A stretch of DNA of 64,000 bases from Gp6-AA40 sp035496255 (GTDB lineage Bacteria; Acidobacteriota; Vicinamibacteria; Vicinamibacterales; UBA2999). Location: assembly GCA_035496255.1 (NCBI GenBank), contig DATJEU010000067.1, forward strand, positions 1 through 64,000, given 5' to 3'. Both the position numbers and the translations under genes were made by a program. A model generated the notes under the pieces. The model was not told the origin of the DNA. It searched no databases and worked only from the letters and a program-made list of their open reading frames with translations. Below are positions 21,434 through 29,851 of the stretch, one piece after another (the first letter of the stretch is position 1; each line of letters begins with the position of its first letter).

Positions 21434-21843
21434 GCAGCACGCCCTATGAAAGCGCGACCTTGTTGATCCGGTTGTACGAACTGCGCCGCGAGCCGACCAT
21501 GCGCGATGCGCGCACGTGGTATGTGAGCAAGTTCCACGCGGAAACCGTGGATGATGTCGTGAAGGTGCTGGGCGGACCGGACAGCGGCCACTTCCGCATG
21601 GTCACCAGCTACTGGGACATGGCTTCCTCGTTCGTCCTGAACGGCGCGATCGACGAGAAGATGTTCGCCGACGCGAACGGCGAGCACACGATCGTGTTCG
21701 CCAAGATTCAGCCGGTGCTCGCCGACTATCGGGCAAAGATGGGCAACGCGCGCTATCTGGGCAGCCTCGAACAGCTCGTGATGAAGACCCCCGGGATCGC
21801 CGACAGGCTCGCGGGCATCCGCGAACGGTTCAAGCCGCGTTGA
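21430..21843 (+). CDS. hypothetical DUF-type protein
   Basis: 137 residues starting at TTG, with a strong GAGGAGG ribosome site 5-11 bp upstream and translational coupling to the transglycosylase stop. The sequence begins MSSTPYESATLLIRLYELRREPTMRDARTWY and is soluble and mostly helical. No function is known to me; similar short proteins occur in acidobacteria. Clear reading-frame signals make it a likely real gene. Confidence 0.75.
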   Translation: MSSTPYESATLLIRLYELRREPTMRDARTWYVSKFHAETVDDVVKVLGGPDSGHFRMVTSYWDMASSFVLNGAIDEKMFADANGEHTIVFAKIQPVLADYRAKMGNARYLGSLEQLVMKTPGIADRLAGIRERFKPR

Positions 21844-21861
21844 TTCCCAACGACCCCGTGC

Positions 21862-21927
21862 AGGGCGGCTTCCTGGTTCGTGGACCCGCCGGCCGGCCGG
21901 TCTGAAAAGCAAGACCGGCCCTACAGG
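21862..21927. repeat. compound palindromic element, type A
   Basis: Same two-part layout as 2632-2697. The core at 21895-21921 is identical over 27 bp to 2664-2690. It lies between convergent genes. Confidence 0.85.
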
Positions 21928-21969
21928 CACTCCGGCCAGCGGAATCCGCAGTCCGTAGCCAATCCGTCA

Positions 21970-23439
21970 TTACGCGATCTTGTCGTTGGGATTCGTGGAT
22001 TGGACGTTGGGCGGTGTCGACCTCGGCACCGTGATTCGGAAGGTACTACCGGCCGGTCCCGTGGACTCCAGGGTGAGCCGGCCGCCAGTCCGCTCCAGCG
22101 TTCCACGCGCGATCGACAAGCCCAGCCCGGAGCCGGTCGCGTGGGCGGTCGCGCGATAGAACCGATCGAAGATGCGGGCGCTCGCCTCGGGCGGGACGCC
22201 GGGACCGCTGTCGATCACGTCGATCGTCACCGCGCCCGGCGTTTCCACCTTCACGGTGATCCGTCCGCCGGGCGGCGTGAACTTGATCGCGTTGTCCACG
22301 AGGTTGATCAGCGCCTGACGCAGCACGACGCGATCCGCGAGCGCGTGCGGCGTGTCGCTCGCAGCGAGCGTCAACGTCTGCCCCTTCTCTTCCGCCAGGA
22401 CTTCGAGATGGTGCACGACGTCGCTGACCATCGATTCGAGGTCGATGTCCTCGCGCAGCGGCGTATCCTGTCCGGTCTGCGCGCGTGAGATCGTCAGCAG
22501 CCGATCGACCAGGCTCGCCAGGCGATCCGCTTCTTCCAGCATGCTGCCGATGATCCCGCGATAGGCGGCGCCGTCGCGCTGGCCGCGCAGCCCGACTTCT
22601 CCGACACTGCGGATCGCCGTCAGCGGCGTCCGCAATTCGTGAGACACGTCGGCGGTGAAGCGGCGCATCTGCTCGAACGACTCCTCCAGCCGCGCCAGCG
22701 TGTCGTTGAACACCGTCGCCAGCCGCCCCATCTCATCGTCGGGGTTGTGCACCGGCAGACGATCGCTCAGGCGTTCGACGGTAATGTGCTGCGCGCGATC
22801 GGTCATGCGCTCGATCGGCCGCAGCGCGCGACGTGCCAGCGCATAGCCGCCGAGACCCGCCACCGCGATCGCGATCGGAAATCCGAACGCGAGAATCGCC
22901 ACCAGCTGCCGCAGGTCCTGCCGCATCGCATCTTCGGAGCGGCCCACCTGCAGGATGTAGGGTTGATCGCGGATCTGGAAGCGACGCGTCGCCAGCCGAA
23001 TGTTGCCCGACTGTCCGGCGATCGCGAACGACTGGAAGACCATGCGATCGTCTTCAGGAAAGTCGGTGAGCTGAGTGCTGCCCGGGACCGAACTGCGCAC
23101 CGCCTCGTCGCTCATATACAGGCGAAGCCGGCCGTCGCCGGTCCACAACTGAATCCACGGCAACTCCTCGTCGCCGTAGGTGATCTGCGGCTCCATCCGC
23201 GTGTACACGTGCCCGCTCTCGTCGACGTCGATGGTGGCGGCGGCCCACTGAAACTCACGCCGCAGTTCCTGGTCGAGGCTGCGTGAGGCGTTGCGGCTGA
23301 CAAAGGCGTAGACGACGGCGATGTAGACGCTCAGGACGAGGACCATGGCGACGACATACCAGAGCGTCAGCTGGACGCGAACCGTATGCGATCGCCACCC
23401 GCCTTCGCGCTTCGCGCTCCGGCGGGCAAGCCCGCTCAT
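21970..23439 (-). CDS. sensor histidine kinase
   Basis: 489 residues. TM1 (about 23-47), a periplasmic sensor domain (about 48-176), TM2 (about 177-200), HAMP (200-255), then the phosphoacceptor H-box VSHELRTPLTAIR (His about 267). The catalytic domain has an N-box (LINLVDNAIKFTPPGG), a G1 box (IDSGPGVPP) and a G2 box (GSGLGLSIARG). The type is CusS/OmpR-class. The response regulator gene is 28 bp upstream on the same strand. The signal is unknown; related kinases often sense metals or envelope stress. Confidence 0.94.
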   Translation of the reverse strand: MSGLARRSAKREGGWRSHTVRVQLTLWYVVAMVLVLSVYIAVVYAFVSRNASRSLDQELRREFQWAAATIDVDESGHVYTRMEPQITYGDEELPWIQLWTGDGRLRLYMSDEAVRSSVPGSTQLTDFPEDDRMVFQSFAIAGQSGNIRLATRRFQIRDQPYILQVGRSEDAMRQDLRQLVAILAFGFPIAIAVAGLGGYALARRALRPIERMTDRAQHITVERLSDRLPVHNPDDEMGRLATVFNDTLARLEESFEQMRRFTADVSHELRTPLTAIRSVGEVGLRGQRDGAAYRGIIGSMLEEADRLASLVDRLLTISRAQTGQDTPLREDIDLESMVSDVVHHLEVLAEEKGQTLTLAASDTPHALADRVVLRQALINLVDNAIKFTPPGGRITVKVETPGAVTIDVIDSGPGVPPEASARIFDRFYRATAHATGSGLGLSIARGTLERTGGRLTLESTGPAGSTFRITVPRSTPPNVQSTNPNDKIA

Positions 23440-23467
23440 GACGCCACGCCGACGGCCAGGCCGTCCT

Positions 23468-24154
23468 TCATGGTTCTCCCTCGCGGAGCATGAAGCCGAC
23501 GCCGCGAATGGTGTGAATCAGCTTGACCGCGGTGCCGGCCAGGTCGATCTTCCGGCGCAGCCGCGCGATGTGCACGTCGATGACGTTGTCGAGCGGCGTC
23601 GTCCGCGACGTCTCCTTCCAGACGTCGCGCGCCAGCGTTTCGCGCGACACCACCTGCGCACCGTGACGCATCAGGTATTCGAGCAGCTCGAACTCGCGCA
23701 CGGTGAGCTCCACCGGCGTACCGGTGCGCGTCACTTTGCGGGTGATCAGGTCCATCTCGAGATCGCCGACCATCAGCCGCGGCACGTCCGACGAGCGGCC
23801 GCGTCGCGCCAGCGCCCGGATGCGCGCGAGGAGCTCGGCGAATGCGAACGGTTTGACCAGGTAATCATCGGCACCGGCGTCGAGGCCGCCGACGCGATCG
23901 TGCAGCGTGTCGCGCGCGGTCAACACCAGCACGGGCGTCTTGAGGCCGCGCTGCCGCAGCGCCGACAGGATCTCGAGGCCGTCGCGTCCGGGCAGGCCGA
24001 GGTCGAGCAGGATGATGTCGAAGCTCTCGGTGTTGACGCGAAAGAAGGCGGCTTCGCCCGTGCGCTCGACGGTCACGTCGTAGTGCTCCTCGGCGAGGCC
24101 GTCGCGCAGCGCGTCGGCCACCTTCAGTTCGTCCTCGACTACCAGGATTCGCAC
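23468..24154 (-). CDS. OmpR/PhoB-family response regulator
   Basis: 228 residues from a GTG start (VRILVVEDE); an in-frame ATG at 24208 would add 18 residues absent from the family. The receiver has acidic residues at positions 7-8, phosphoacceptor Asp 51 (LLDLGLPG) and Lys 101 (VKPF). The C-terminal winged helix is complete (ELTVREFELLEYLM, IDVHIARLRRKID). It precedes and pairs with the kinase gene. Confidence 0.94.
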   Translation of the reverse strand: MRILVVEDELKVADALRDGLAEEHYDVTVERTGEAAFFRVNTESFDIILLDLGLPGRDGLEILSALRQRGLKTPVLVLTARDTLHDRVGGLDAGADDYLVKPFAFAELLARIRALARRGRSSDVPRLMVGDLEMDLITRKVTRTGTPVELTVREFELLEYLMRHGAQVVSRETLARDVWKETSRTTPLDNVIDVHIARLRRKIDLAGTAVKLIHTIRGVGFMLREGEP

Positions 24155-24200
24155 GGTGTTCTGCGTCCATCCTAAATCACGTCTGGTAAGCTCCAGAGCC

Positions 24201-24908
24201 ATGGACAAGGCTCACGACCAGCAGCTTCTCGTCTCCGCCCTCGGGCTCAAGCGCTTACCGGTGGCGATCGCCTTCCGCGACGAGCCGCCGCCAGGCGTGC
24301 TGCCGCTCGAAGGCATGCAGCCTTCAACCTGCAGCTTCTGGCGGCTCGCGGCTGAAGGGCGCACGTTCTATACGGTGCCGGCCGATCACTACAACTGCCC
24401 GATCGGCAGCTACACCCATCACATCCCGCTGCCGCCGGCGCGCGAGCCGGAGCTGACGCAGACGCTGTCGCTGATGTCGGAGCTCGGCTACATCCGGCTC
24501 GAGGAAGTGCCGGCGGTGCCGCGGCTGCCGCACACGCCTGGCGTGATCGTCTACTCGCCGCTGGCGAGCGCACCGGTCGATCCCGACATCGTGCTGGTCG
24601 CCGGAAAACCGGGACGCATGATGCTGCTGCAGGAAGCCGCCATTCGGGCGCAGCAGACGACCGCACCGCTGATGGGGCGACCCACGTGTATGGCGATCCC
24701 CGTTTCGTTTACCAGCGATGCCGTGGTATCGAGTCTTGGATGCATCGGAAACCGCGTCTACACGTCGATTTCCGACGATGAGTTCTATACGGTGATCAGC
24801 GCGAAGGCGCTGGAGCCGATTGCCGCGCAGCTCGGGACGATCATCGCGGCCAACGCCACGTTGGAGGAGTATCACCAGGGACGCCGCGCCACGATCGCGA
24901 CGACGTAA
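24201..24908 (+). CDS. DUF169 family protein
   Basis: 235 residues from ATG at 24201. It carries DUF169 features: LKRLPVAIAF at the N-terminus, a Cys-rich middle (STCSFWRLA, YNCPIGSYTHH) and the C-terminal SFTSDAVVSSLGCIGNRVYT. DUF169 proteins have conserved cysteines that may bind a metal or cluster; the function is not established. It is divergent from the response regulator gene with 46 bp between starts. Confidence 0.85.
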   Translation: MDKAHDQQLLVSALGLKRLPVAIAFRDEPPPGVLPLEGMQPSTCSFWRLAAEGRTFYTVPADHYNCPIGSYTHHIPLPPAREPELTQTLSLMSELGYIRLEEVPAVPRLPHTPGVIVYSPLASAPVDPDIVLVAGKPGRMMLLQEAAIRAQQTTAPLMGRPTCMAIPVSFTSDAVVSSLGCIGNRVYTSISDDEFYTVISAKALEPIAAQLGTIIAANATLEEYHQGRRATIATT

Positions 24909-24912
24909 ATTC

Positions 24913-25012
24913 AATGGACGAATTTACCGATTGACGAATCGACGAATTTGCGAGCCACCAAGCCGCCACAAGAGTTCGTCGATCGTCAATTCGTCGATGC
25001 GGCCATTCAACG
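24913..25012. repeat. GACGAATT-type array with inverted arm
   Basis: The left arm has GACGAATT, GACGAATC and GACGAATTTG. A central AGCCACCAAGCCGCCAC follows, then the right arm AGTTCGTCGATCGTCAATTC, its approximate reverse complement. It ends 4 bp before the GTG of the FkbM gene, so the hairpin would lie in the mRNA leader. Confidence 0.85.
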
Positions 25013-25015
25013 CCT

Positions 25016-25747
25016 GTGAAATCCTGGCTGAAAACGCTCGCGGCACGCTTCGGGTACGTCGTCCATCGCTGGCCGCCAACACGGTTCGACGGCGTCGATG
25101 CGTCGCTCACGTTGTTGCGTGCATCCGGCTTCCGGCCGACGATCGTCATCGATGGCGGGGCCAATGTCGGTGAGTGGACGGAGATGGCGCGGCGACACTT
25201 CCCCACCGCCGCCTTTCACGCGATCGAACCGCAGCCGGGCTGTCGCGCCTCGCTCGATCGGATTGCGCAGGTGCCGCCACCTGTCAACGTGCACGCGGTC
25301 GCGATCAGCGGGCCCGCTGCCGCGCCGGTGTTCATGGTCGGCGCCGAGGGCAACACCGGCGGCTACGTCACCGAGGCCGGGACGCCCGGCGCGAGGCCGG
25401 TTCCCTCGGCGACGCTCGATGACCTGTTCGCCGACCGCATCACGGCTGCCGATCGCGTGCTGCTGAAACTCGATATCGAAGGCCACGAAGTGGCCGCGCT
25501 CTCGGGAGCCGAGCGCCTGTTGCCCAACGTCGAGGTGCTGCTGACCGAGTTCCGCACGTTTCGTCCTTACGATCTGTCCGGCTCGGCGACGTTCGCCAAC
25601 CTGTTCCGCTTCGTCGACGCGCGCGGTTTCGATCTCTACGACATCGCCGCGCTGCACGGCCGCGGCCGCGACCAGCGCTTGAGACTGGGAGACGTGATCT
25701 TCGTTCGTCGCGGGACGCCCCTGGTGACCGACAACGCGTGGGAGTGA
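25016..25747 (+). CDS. FkbM-family methyltransferase
   Basis: 243 residues from GTG 25016. The SAM-binding motif is VIDGGANVGEWT (about residues 43-54); the acidic end of the second strand is FHAIEPQP; the FkbM motif LLKLDIEGHEVAALSGAERLL follows. It is a typical single-domain O-methyltransferase-like protein often found with glycan genes; the acceptor is unknown. It stands alone here, preceded by a repeat array. Confidence 0.9.
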   Translation: MKSWLKTLAARFGYVVHRWPPTRFDGVDASLTLLRASGFRPTIVIDGGANVGEWTEMARRHFPTAAFHAIEPQPGCRASLDRIAQVPPPVNVHAVAISGPAAAPVFMVGAEGNTGGYVTEAGTPGARPVPSATLDDLFADRITAADRVLLKLDIEGHEVAALSGAERLLPNVEVLLTEFRTFRPYDLSGSATFANLFRFVDARGFDLYDIAALHGRGRDQRLRLGDVIFVRRGTPLVTDNAWE

Positions 25748-25802
25748 TCCGCGCGGAGTCAATCGAAGAGCCGAAGTTCGTTGCCTCCGTATTGTTCGTG
25801 GG

Positions 25803-27539
25803 CTAACCCAGGTTCATTTTCCCCACCAACCTGCGATATCTCGCGTCGTTTCGCAGCGAATCGAAGCACGGTTCGACGATCAGGTGGGCGATGTGGGGAT
25901 CGCGGTCGACGAACGCCTGCGCGAGCGATTCGAAGGCGGCGTCGATGCTGTCGATGCCGAGGAACGCGACAGCCAGGTGGTACGGCGAGACGTAGCGATC
26001 CTCGATACTGCGCAGGGCGCTGATCAGCCGGACCGCTTCATCGCGATCGCCGGCCATCGCGGTGGCGTGCGCCAGCCACGCCAGGACCAGCGGATGGTCA
26101 CCGGCGCGGGCACGCGCGTCCTGAAGCGCGTCAATCGCCGCGGTCACGTCTCCCAGCTGCAGCAGCGCCGCCCCGAGCAGGCGCCACGCCGGCACGTAGC
26201 GCTCGCCCATCTCGATCGTGTGGCGGCATTCGCGAGCCGCGTCTTCGTATCGGCGCGCGAGGTAGAGCGTCCACGCAACCGAGCTGCTCGGCACCAGGCA
26301 TAGCGGATCCAGTTCGCGTGCGAGCTCCGCCGCCCGCGTCGCATCCTCGTGCCGTCCCTGGACGCCGAGCAGAAACGCGTAGCCGCGGTGCGCGAGCTCG
26401 CTGCTCGGATTGGAGGTGAGCGCCTCGCGATAGCGCTGCCTGGCGGCGTCCCAATCGAAGTCCACCATCCGCGCAACCTCGGCGGTGACCACCTGCGCTT
26501 CGCAATTCGTCGGGTCGAGCACGAGTGCGCGCTGCGCGGCCTCATGGGCTGCCGCCAGCGCGACGCGCGGGACGTCGCGGTAGTACTCCGCCGCACCGAC
26601 CAGCACGCGCGCGCGCAGACCGTGTGAGGCGGCGAAGTCGGGCGCAATCCGGATCGACTCGTCGAGATACCGCAGCGCCTGGCTGTAGCCTTCGTCGCCG
26701 GGACGTCCCCACTGATAACGGGCGCGCAAATACGCGTGGTGCGCGGCGGGCTCCGGGGGCCTGGTCGCGATGGAGGGTGGGACCAATTCCAGCAACAGTG
26801 AACGGGCGACGTGCGACGCCACCTCCGCCTGCGCCGAAAGCCAGTCATCAACGGTGCGGTCGTAGGTTTCGGACCAGAGCTCGGTCTCGGTGGCGCCTTC
26901 GATCAGGCGGACGGTGATTCGGACCCGGCGGCCGTCTCGCCGCACCGATCCTTCAAGCAGGTAGTCCGCGCGCAGCTGCTCGGCGATTTCCGCGGCACGC
27001 TGCAACGTGCCCTTGAACGCCATCGACGACACGCGCGCGATCACCGAGATGCGGCCGCGGCAGACAGGGCCAAGCTGCGAGATCAGCTCCTCGGTGAGAC
27101 CGTCGCTGAAATACTCCTGCGAGCTGTCGTCGCTGAGATTGGAGAACGGCAGCACCGCCAGCCGGACATTCGGCGACGCCTGATCAGGACGCGTCTTCAC
27201 GGGACGACCCTGATCCGCGTCGAGCGACGCGATGAACCGGTACCCGCGGCGCGGCAGTGTCTCCACGAACCGCGGATTCTCGGCATCATCGCCCAAGGCG
27301 GCGCGCAGGCGTTTCACCGCCGCGTTGAGACTGTGCTCGAAGTCGACGAACGTGCCTTCCGGCCAGAGCCGGCGCTGCAGTTCCTCACGCGTCACGACCT
27401 CGCCGGGACGCTCGAGCATCACGCGCAGGATCTCGAACGGCTGATCCTGCAGCCGCACGCGCGCATCGCCGCGTCGCAGCTCACGCGAGCGGATATCGAG
27501 CTCGAAGGAGGCGAAGCGCAGGGACGTAACGGACTCCAT
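25803..27539 (-). CDS. winged-helix (PhoB type) protein with TPR repeats
   Basis: 578 residues. The N-terminal trans_reg_C winged helix spans about residues 6-105 (REELQRRLWPEGTFVDFEHSLNAAVKRLRAALGD, ETLPRRGYRF). A TolB-like/adenylate-cyclase-associated segment follows (VRLAVLPFSNLSDDSSQEYFSDGLTEELISQL), then about 300 residues of TPR-like helices. There is no receiver domain and no membrane helix. Proteins of this architecture are numerous in acidobacteria; their targets are unknown. Confidence 0.9.
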   Translation of the reverse strand: MESVTSLRFASFELDIRSRELRRGDARVRLQDQPFEILRVMLERPGEVVTREELQRRLWPEGTFVDFEHSLNAAVKRLRAALGDDAENPRFVETLPRRGYRFIASLDADQGRPVKTRPDQASPNVRLAVLPFSNLSDDSSQEYFSDGLTEELISQLGPVCRGRISVIARVSSMAFKGTLQRAAEIAEQLRADYLLEGSVRRDGRRVRITVRLIEGATETELWSETYDRTVDDWLSAQAEVASHVARSLLLELVPPSIATRPPEPAAHHAYLRARYQWGRPGDEGYSQALRYLDESIRIAPDFAASHGLRARVLVGAAEYYRDVPRVALAAAHEAAQRALVLDPTNCEAQVVTAEVARMVDFDWDAARQRYREALTSNPSSELAHRGYAFLLGVQGRHEDATRAAELARELDPLCLVPSSSVAWTLYLARRYEDAARECRHTIEMGERYVPAWRLLGAALLQLGDVTAAIDALQDARARAGDHPLVLAWLAHATAMAGDRDEAVRLISALRSIEDRYVSPYHLAVAFLGIDSIDAAFESLAQAFVDRDPHIAHLIVEPCFDSLRNDARYRRLVGKMNLG

Positions 27540-27540
27540 G

Positions 27541-27680
27541 GTCAGCGGTCAGTAGTCGGTAGCCGGTAGTCGGGAGTCGGGAGTCAGAAGTCGGTAGCCG
27601 GTGATCGGTAATCGCCTCCATGCGTCAGCCATCTGCTCCTCGCTCACCACTCACCATTTACCACTCACCAGAACACTTTG
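27541..27680. repeat. AGTCGGT and CTCACCA heptamer arrays
   Basis: AGTCGGT/AGCCGGT/AGTCGGG units repeat with a strict period of seven from about 27551 to 27617. A separate run of CTCACCA, CTCACCA, TTTACCA, CTCACCA lies at about 27645-27672. The array begins directly at the winged-helix gene start. No gene is seen from 27540 to 27806. Confidence 0.85.
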
Positions 27681-27806
27681 AGAAGCGGCTTTGCGGATGT
27701 CCTCATGACAATCGACCTCATGTCACCCACATGTCACCCTGCGTTACCCGCCGTGCATTGAGGCACGCGCGCCGGCGCCGCACAGTCAGGGGCTGGAGCG
27801 TGCCGT

Positions 27807-28484
27807 ATGAATCGTCCCGTCGTTACGCGACTCGTCCTCGCCTTTACGCTGTTCGTCCCCACCGCCGCGGCACCCGCGGAGATCGTCCGGCCGCCGCTCG
27901 TGGTCCGCAGCTACGAAATCTCGCCGGTCTCGCCGGCCGAGTGGCTGGCGGCGAGACGCGAAGCCACTGACGTGCTGAACGATGCGGGGATTGACGTCGA
28001 GTGGATCGATTGCAGCGGCGCGCCGCCACGACCGGACGTCCGCGCGCGCTGCGACGCGCCGTTGAAGCGCGACGAAGTGGCGGTGCGGCTCGTGCGTCGT
28101 GTTCCGCCGGCTTATGCAGGACCGTTGCCGCTGGGCGAAGCGCTCGTCGATCCGCGGCTCGGCTCCGGTACGTTGGCGACGATCTACGTCGATCGCGTCG
28201 AGTGGTTCGCCCGCGAGGGACACGCGAACAGCGGCACGCTGCTTGGACGGGCGCTCGCGCACGAACTGGGTCACCTGCTGCTGGGCGACGCCCACACCTC
28301 CGGCCTGATGCGCCCGTGCTGGACGCGCGACGACCTGCTGCGGGCGCGGGCGGCGGACTGGACGTTCACCGCCGCTGACGCGGCGCGCCTGCGATCGGCG
28401 CTCGCTGGACGAACAACTATGATGGCGGCGTGTCCGGACGCCTGTCGCGGCAACTCGCCTTTCTCCTCGAAGCCGACAAGCTGA
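27807..28484 (+). CDS. secreted putative zinc metalloprotease
   Basis: 225 residues with signal peptide (VTRLVLAFTLFVPTAAAPAE). A zinc-site motif ALAHELGHLLLGDAH (HExxHxxxxxH) followed by SGLMRP is seen at about residues 150-172. No characterised family is recognised. The last 18 residues overlap the start of the HD gene by 55 bp in another frame; the end (ACRGNSPFSSKPTS) is therefore constrained by two genes. Confidence 0.7.
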   Translation: MNRPVVTRLVLAFTLFVPTAAAPAEIVRPPLVVRSYEISPVSPAEWLAARREATDVLNDAGIDVEWIDCSGAPPRPDVRARCDAPLKRDEVAVRLVRRVPPAYAGPLPLGEALVDPRLGSGTLATIYVDRVEWFAREGHANSGTLLGRALAHELGHLLLGDAHTSGLMRPCWTRDDLLRARAADWTFTAADAARLRSALAGRTTMMAACPDACRGNSPFSSKPTS

Positions 28485-29020
28485 AATCAATCGAGCGGCG
28501 AACGCCGCTCGCCGACAACTCGCGGCTGGAGAACTCGGCCGAGCATTCGTGGCATCTGACGCTGGCGGCGCTGACCCTTGCGGAATACGCGCCTGCGGAT
28601 ACCGATGTCGCCCACGCGATCCGGCTGGCGATCGTTCACGACCTGGTCGAGATCGATGCCGGCGACACGTTCGCCTACGACCCGGCGCATCACGCGACCA
28701 AGGCCGCACGCGAACTGGCGGCGGCCGATCGCATCTTCGGCATGCTGCCGGACGATCAGGCGCCCCGGTTCCGCGCCTGGTGGGAGGAGTTCGAGGCGCA
28801 GCAGACGCCGTCATCCCGGTTCGCCAACGTCCTCGACCGCCTGCAACCCCTGCTCCTGAACGTGCATTGCGGCGGCGGCAGCTGGCTGGCCCACCGCGTC
28901 GCCCGCAGCCAGGTGCTGCGCCGGATGGATCCGGTGCAGCGATGGATGCCCGCGGCGTGGCCATACGTGCTCGAGGTCATCGACCGGGCATGTCGGGAAG
29001 GGATGATCGTGAATGACTAA
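28430..29020 (+). CDS. HD-domain phosphohydrolase (YfbR/HDDC2-like)
   Basis: 196 residues from GTG 28430. Motifs: ENSAEHSWHLTLAAL (first His), IVHDLVEIDAGDTFAYD (HD pair) and FANVLDRLQPLLLN (final Asp). This is the pattern of small HD hydrolases such as YfbR, which removes phosphate from deoxyribonucleoside 5'-monophosphates. It probably has a similar nucleotide role. Its start lies inside the upstream protease gene, suggesting translational coupling. Confidence 0.87.
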   Translation: MSGRLSRQLAFLLEADKLKSIERRTPLADNSRLENSAEHSWHLTLAALTLAEYAPADTDVAHAIRLAIVHDLVEIDAGDTFAYDPAHHATKAARELAAADRIFGMLPDDQAPRFRAWWEEFEAQQTPSSRFANVLDRLQPLLLNVHCGGGSWLAHRVARSQVLRRMDPVQRWMPAAWPYVLEVIDRACREGMIVND

Positions 29021-29021
29021 T

Positions 29022-29248
29022 GTTCACGCTTCTTCGTGCTCGGTTCTCAGTTCGTGTTCAGGTTCGGTTCCGGGTTCCAGGTTCCGGGTTCCGGGTTCCG
29101 GGTTCAGGTTCCGGGTTCCGGTTCGCGCCAGCGCCTCAGATGCTGCGTCCGAACCTCGAACCTCGAACCTCGAACCTCGAACCTCGAACCTCGAACTTTG
29201 AACCGAACCTGAACACGAACTGAGAAGATAGAAGATAGAAGCGTGAAC
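29022..29248. repeat. 227-bp inverted element with two heptamer arrays
   Basis: The left arm (29022-29070) contains GTTCACGCTTC, CTCAGTTCGTGTTCAGGTTC; the right arm (29200-29248) is its near reverse complement (GAACCTGAACACGAACTGAG, GAAGCGTGAAC). Between them are GGTTCCG units (29066-29125) and GAACCTC units (29151-29190), themselves roughly inverse. The whole could form one long cruciform. Cytochrome b translation starts at 29243 inside the right edge. Confidence 0.9.
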
Positions 29249-29851
29249 CAGTACCGTCCTCCGCTCGTCCTCGTCACCCACTGGCTCACCGCGGTGGCGG
29301 TCTTCGCGCTGATGATCAGCGGCGTGGCGATCCTGCTCGCGCACCCGCGGCTGTACTGGGGCGAGACCGGAACGCTCGGCACGCCCTCGCTCATCGATCT
29401 GCCGCTGCCGATGGTGCTCACGGGACAAACCGGCTGGGGCCGATCGCTTCACTTCCTCGCCGCCTGGGTCATCGTCCTCAGCGGCGTGAGCTACGTTGCC
29501 GCGGGCGTCCCGCGCCGCTATTTCCGCTGGCCCGACTACAACGGGCTTCAACGCCGCACTTACGCGATCGTGGTCTTTTTCCTGGCACCGCTGGCCGTAT
29601 GGACCGGGCTGGCGATGTCGCCGGCGGTCGAGTCGGTGATGCCGTCGATCGTCACGCTGCTTGGCGGTCACCAGTCGGCGCGCACGATCCATTTCGTCGC
29701 GGCGTCGCTCATCACCCTCTTCGTCGCCGGCCACATCGTGATGATCGCCACCTCCGGATTCACCGCGCGCATGCGCGGCATGATCGTGGGTTCCCTCGAC
29801 GTCGCTCGGGACAGGCCCCTCGACTCCGCTCAGGGCAGGTCCGCACCATGA
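29243..29851 (+). CDS. cytochrome b561-type membrane subunit
   Basis: 202 residues with four membrane helices and the His pattern of the cytochrome b/b6 N-terminal family (VLVTHWLTAVAVFALMISG, LHFLAAWVIVLSG, ARTIHFVAASLITLFVAGHIVM). It is expected to bind heme and pass quinol electrons to, or take them from, the molybdoprotein encoded next. The C-terminus (DVARDRPLDSAQGRSAP) is encoded by a dispersed repeat (29792-29840). Overlaps the next gene by ATGA. Confidence 0.88.
   Translation: MNQYRPPLVLVTHWLTAVAVFALMISGVAILLAHPRLYWGETGTLGTPSLIDLPLPMVLTGQTGWGRSLHFLAAWVIVLSGVSYVAAGVPRRYFRWPDYNGLQRRTYAIVVFFLAPLAVWTGLAMSPAVESVMPSIVTLLGGHQSARTIHFVAASLITLFVAGHIVMIATSGFTARMRGMIVGSLDVARDRPLDSAQGRSAP
29792..29840. 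repeat. dispersed repeat at the cytochrome b / molybdoprotein junction
   Basis: Two related units: 29792-29815 (identical to the ABC-F insertion at 12097-12120 in reverse orientation) and CCCTCGACTCCGCTCAGGGC at 29817-29836. They encode the last residues of the cytochrome b, ending just before the coupled ATG of the next gene. Confidence 0.82.

Noticed and set aside
29066..29190. Possible CRISPR array
   Set aside because: Repeats are tandem heptamers without spacers and no cas gene is present.
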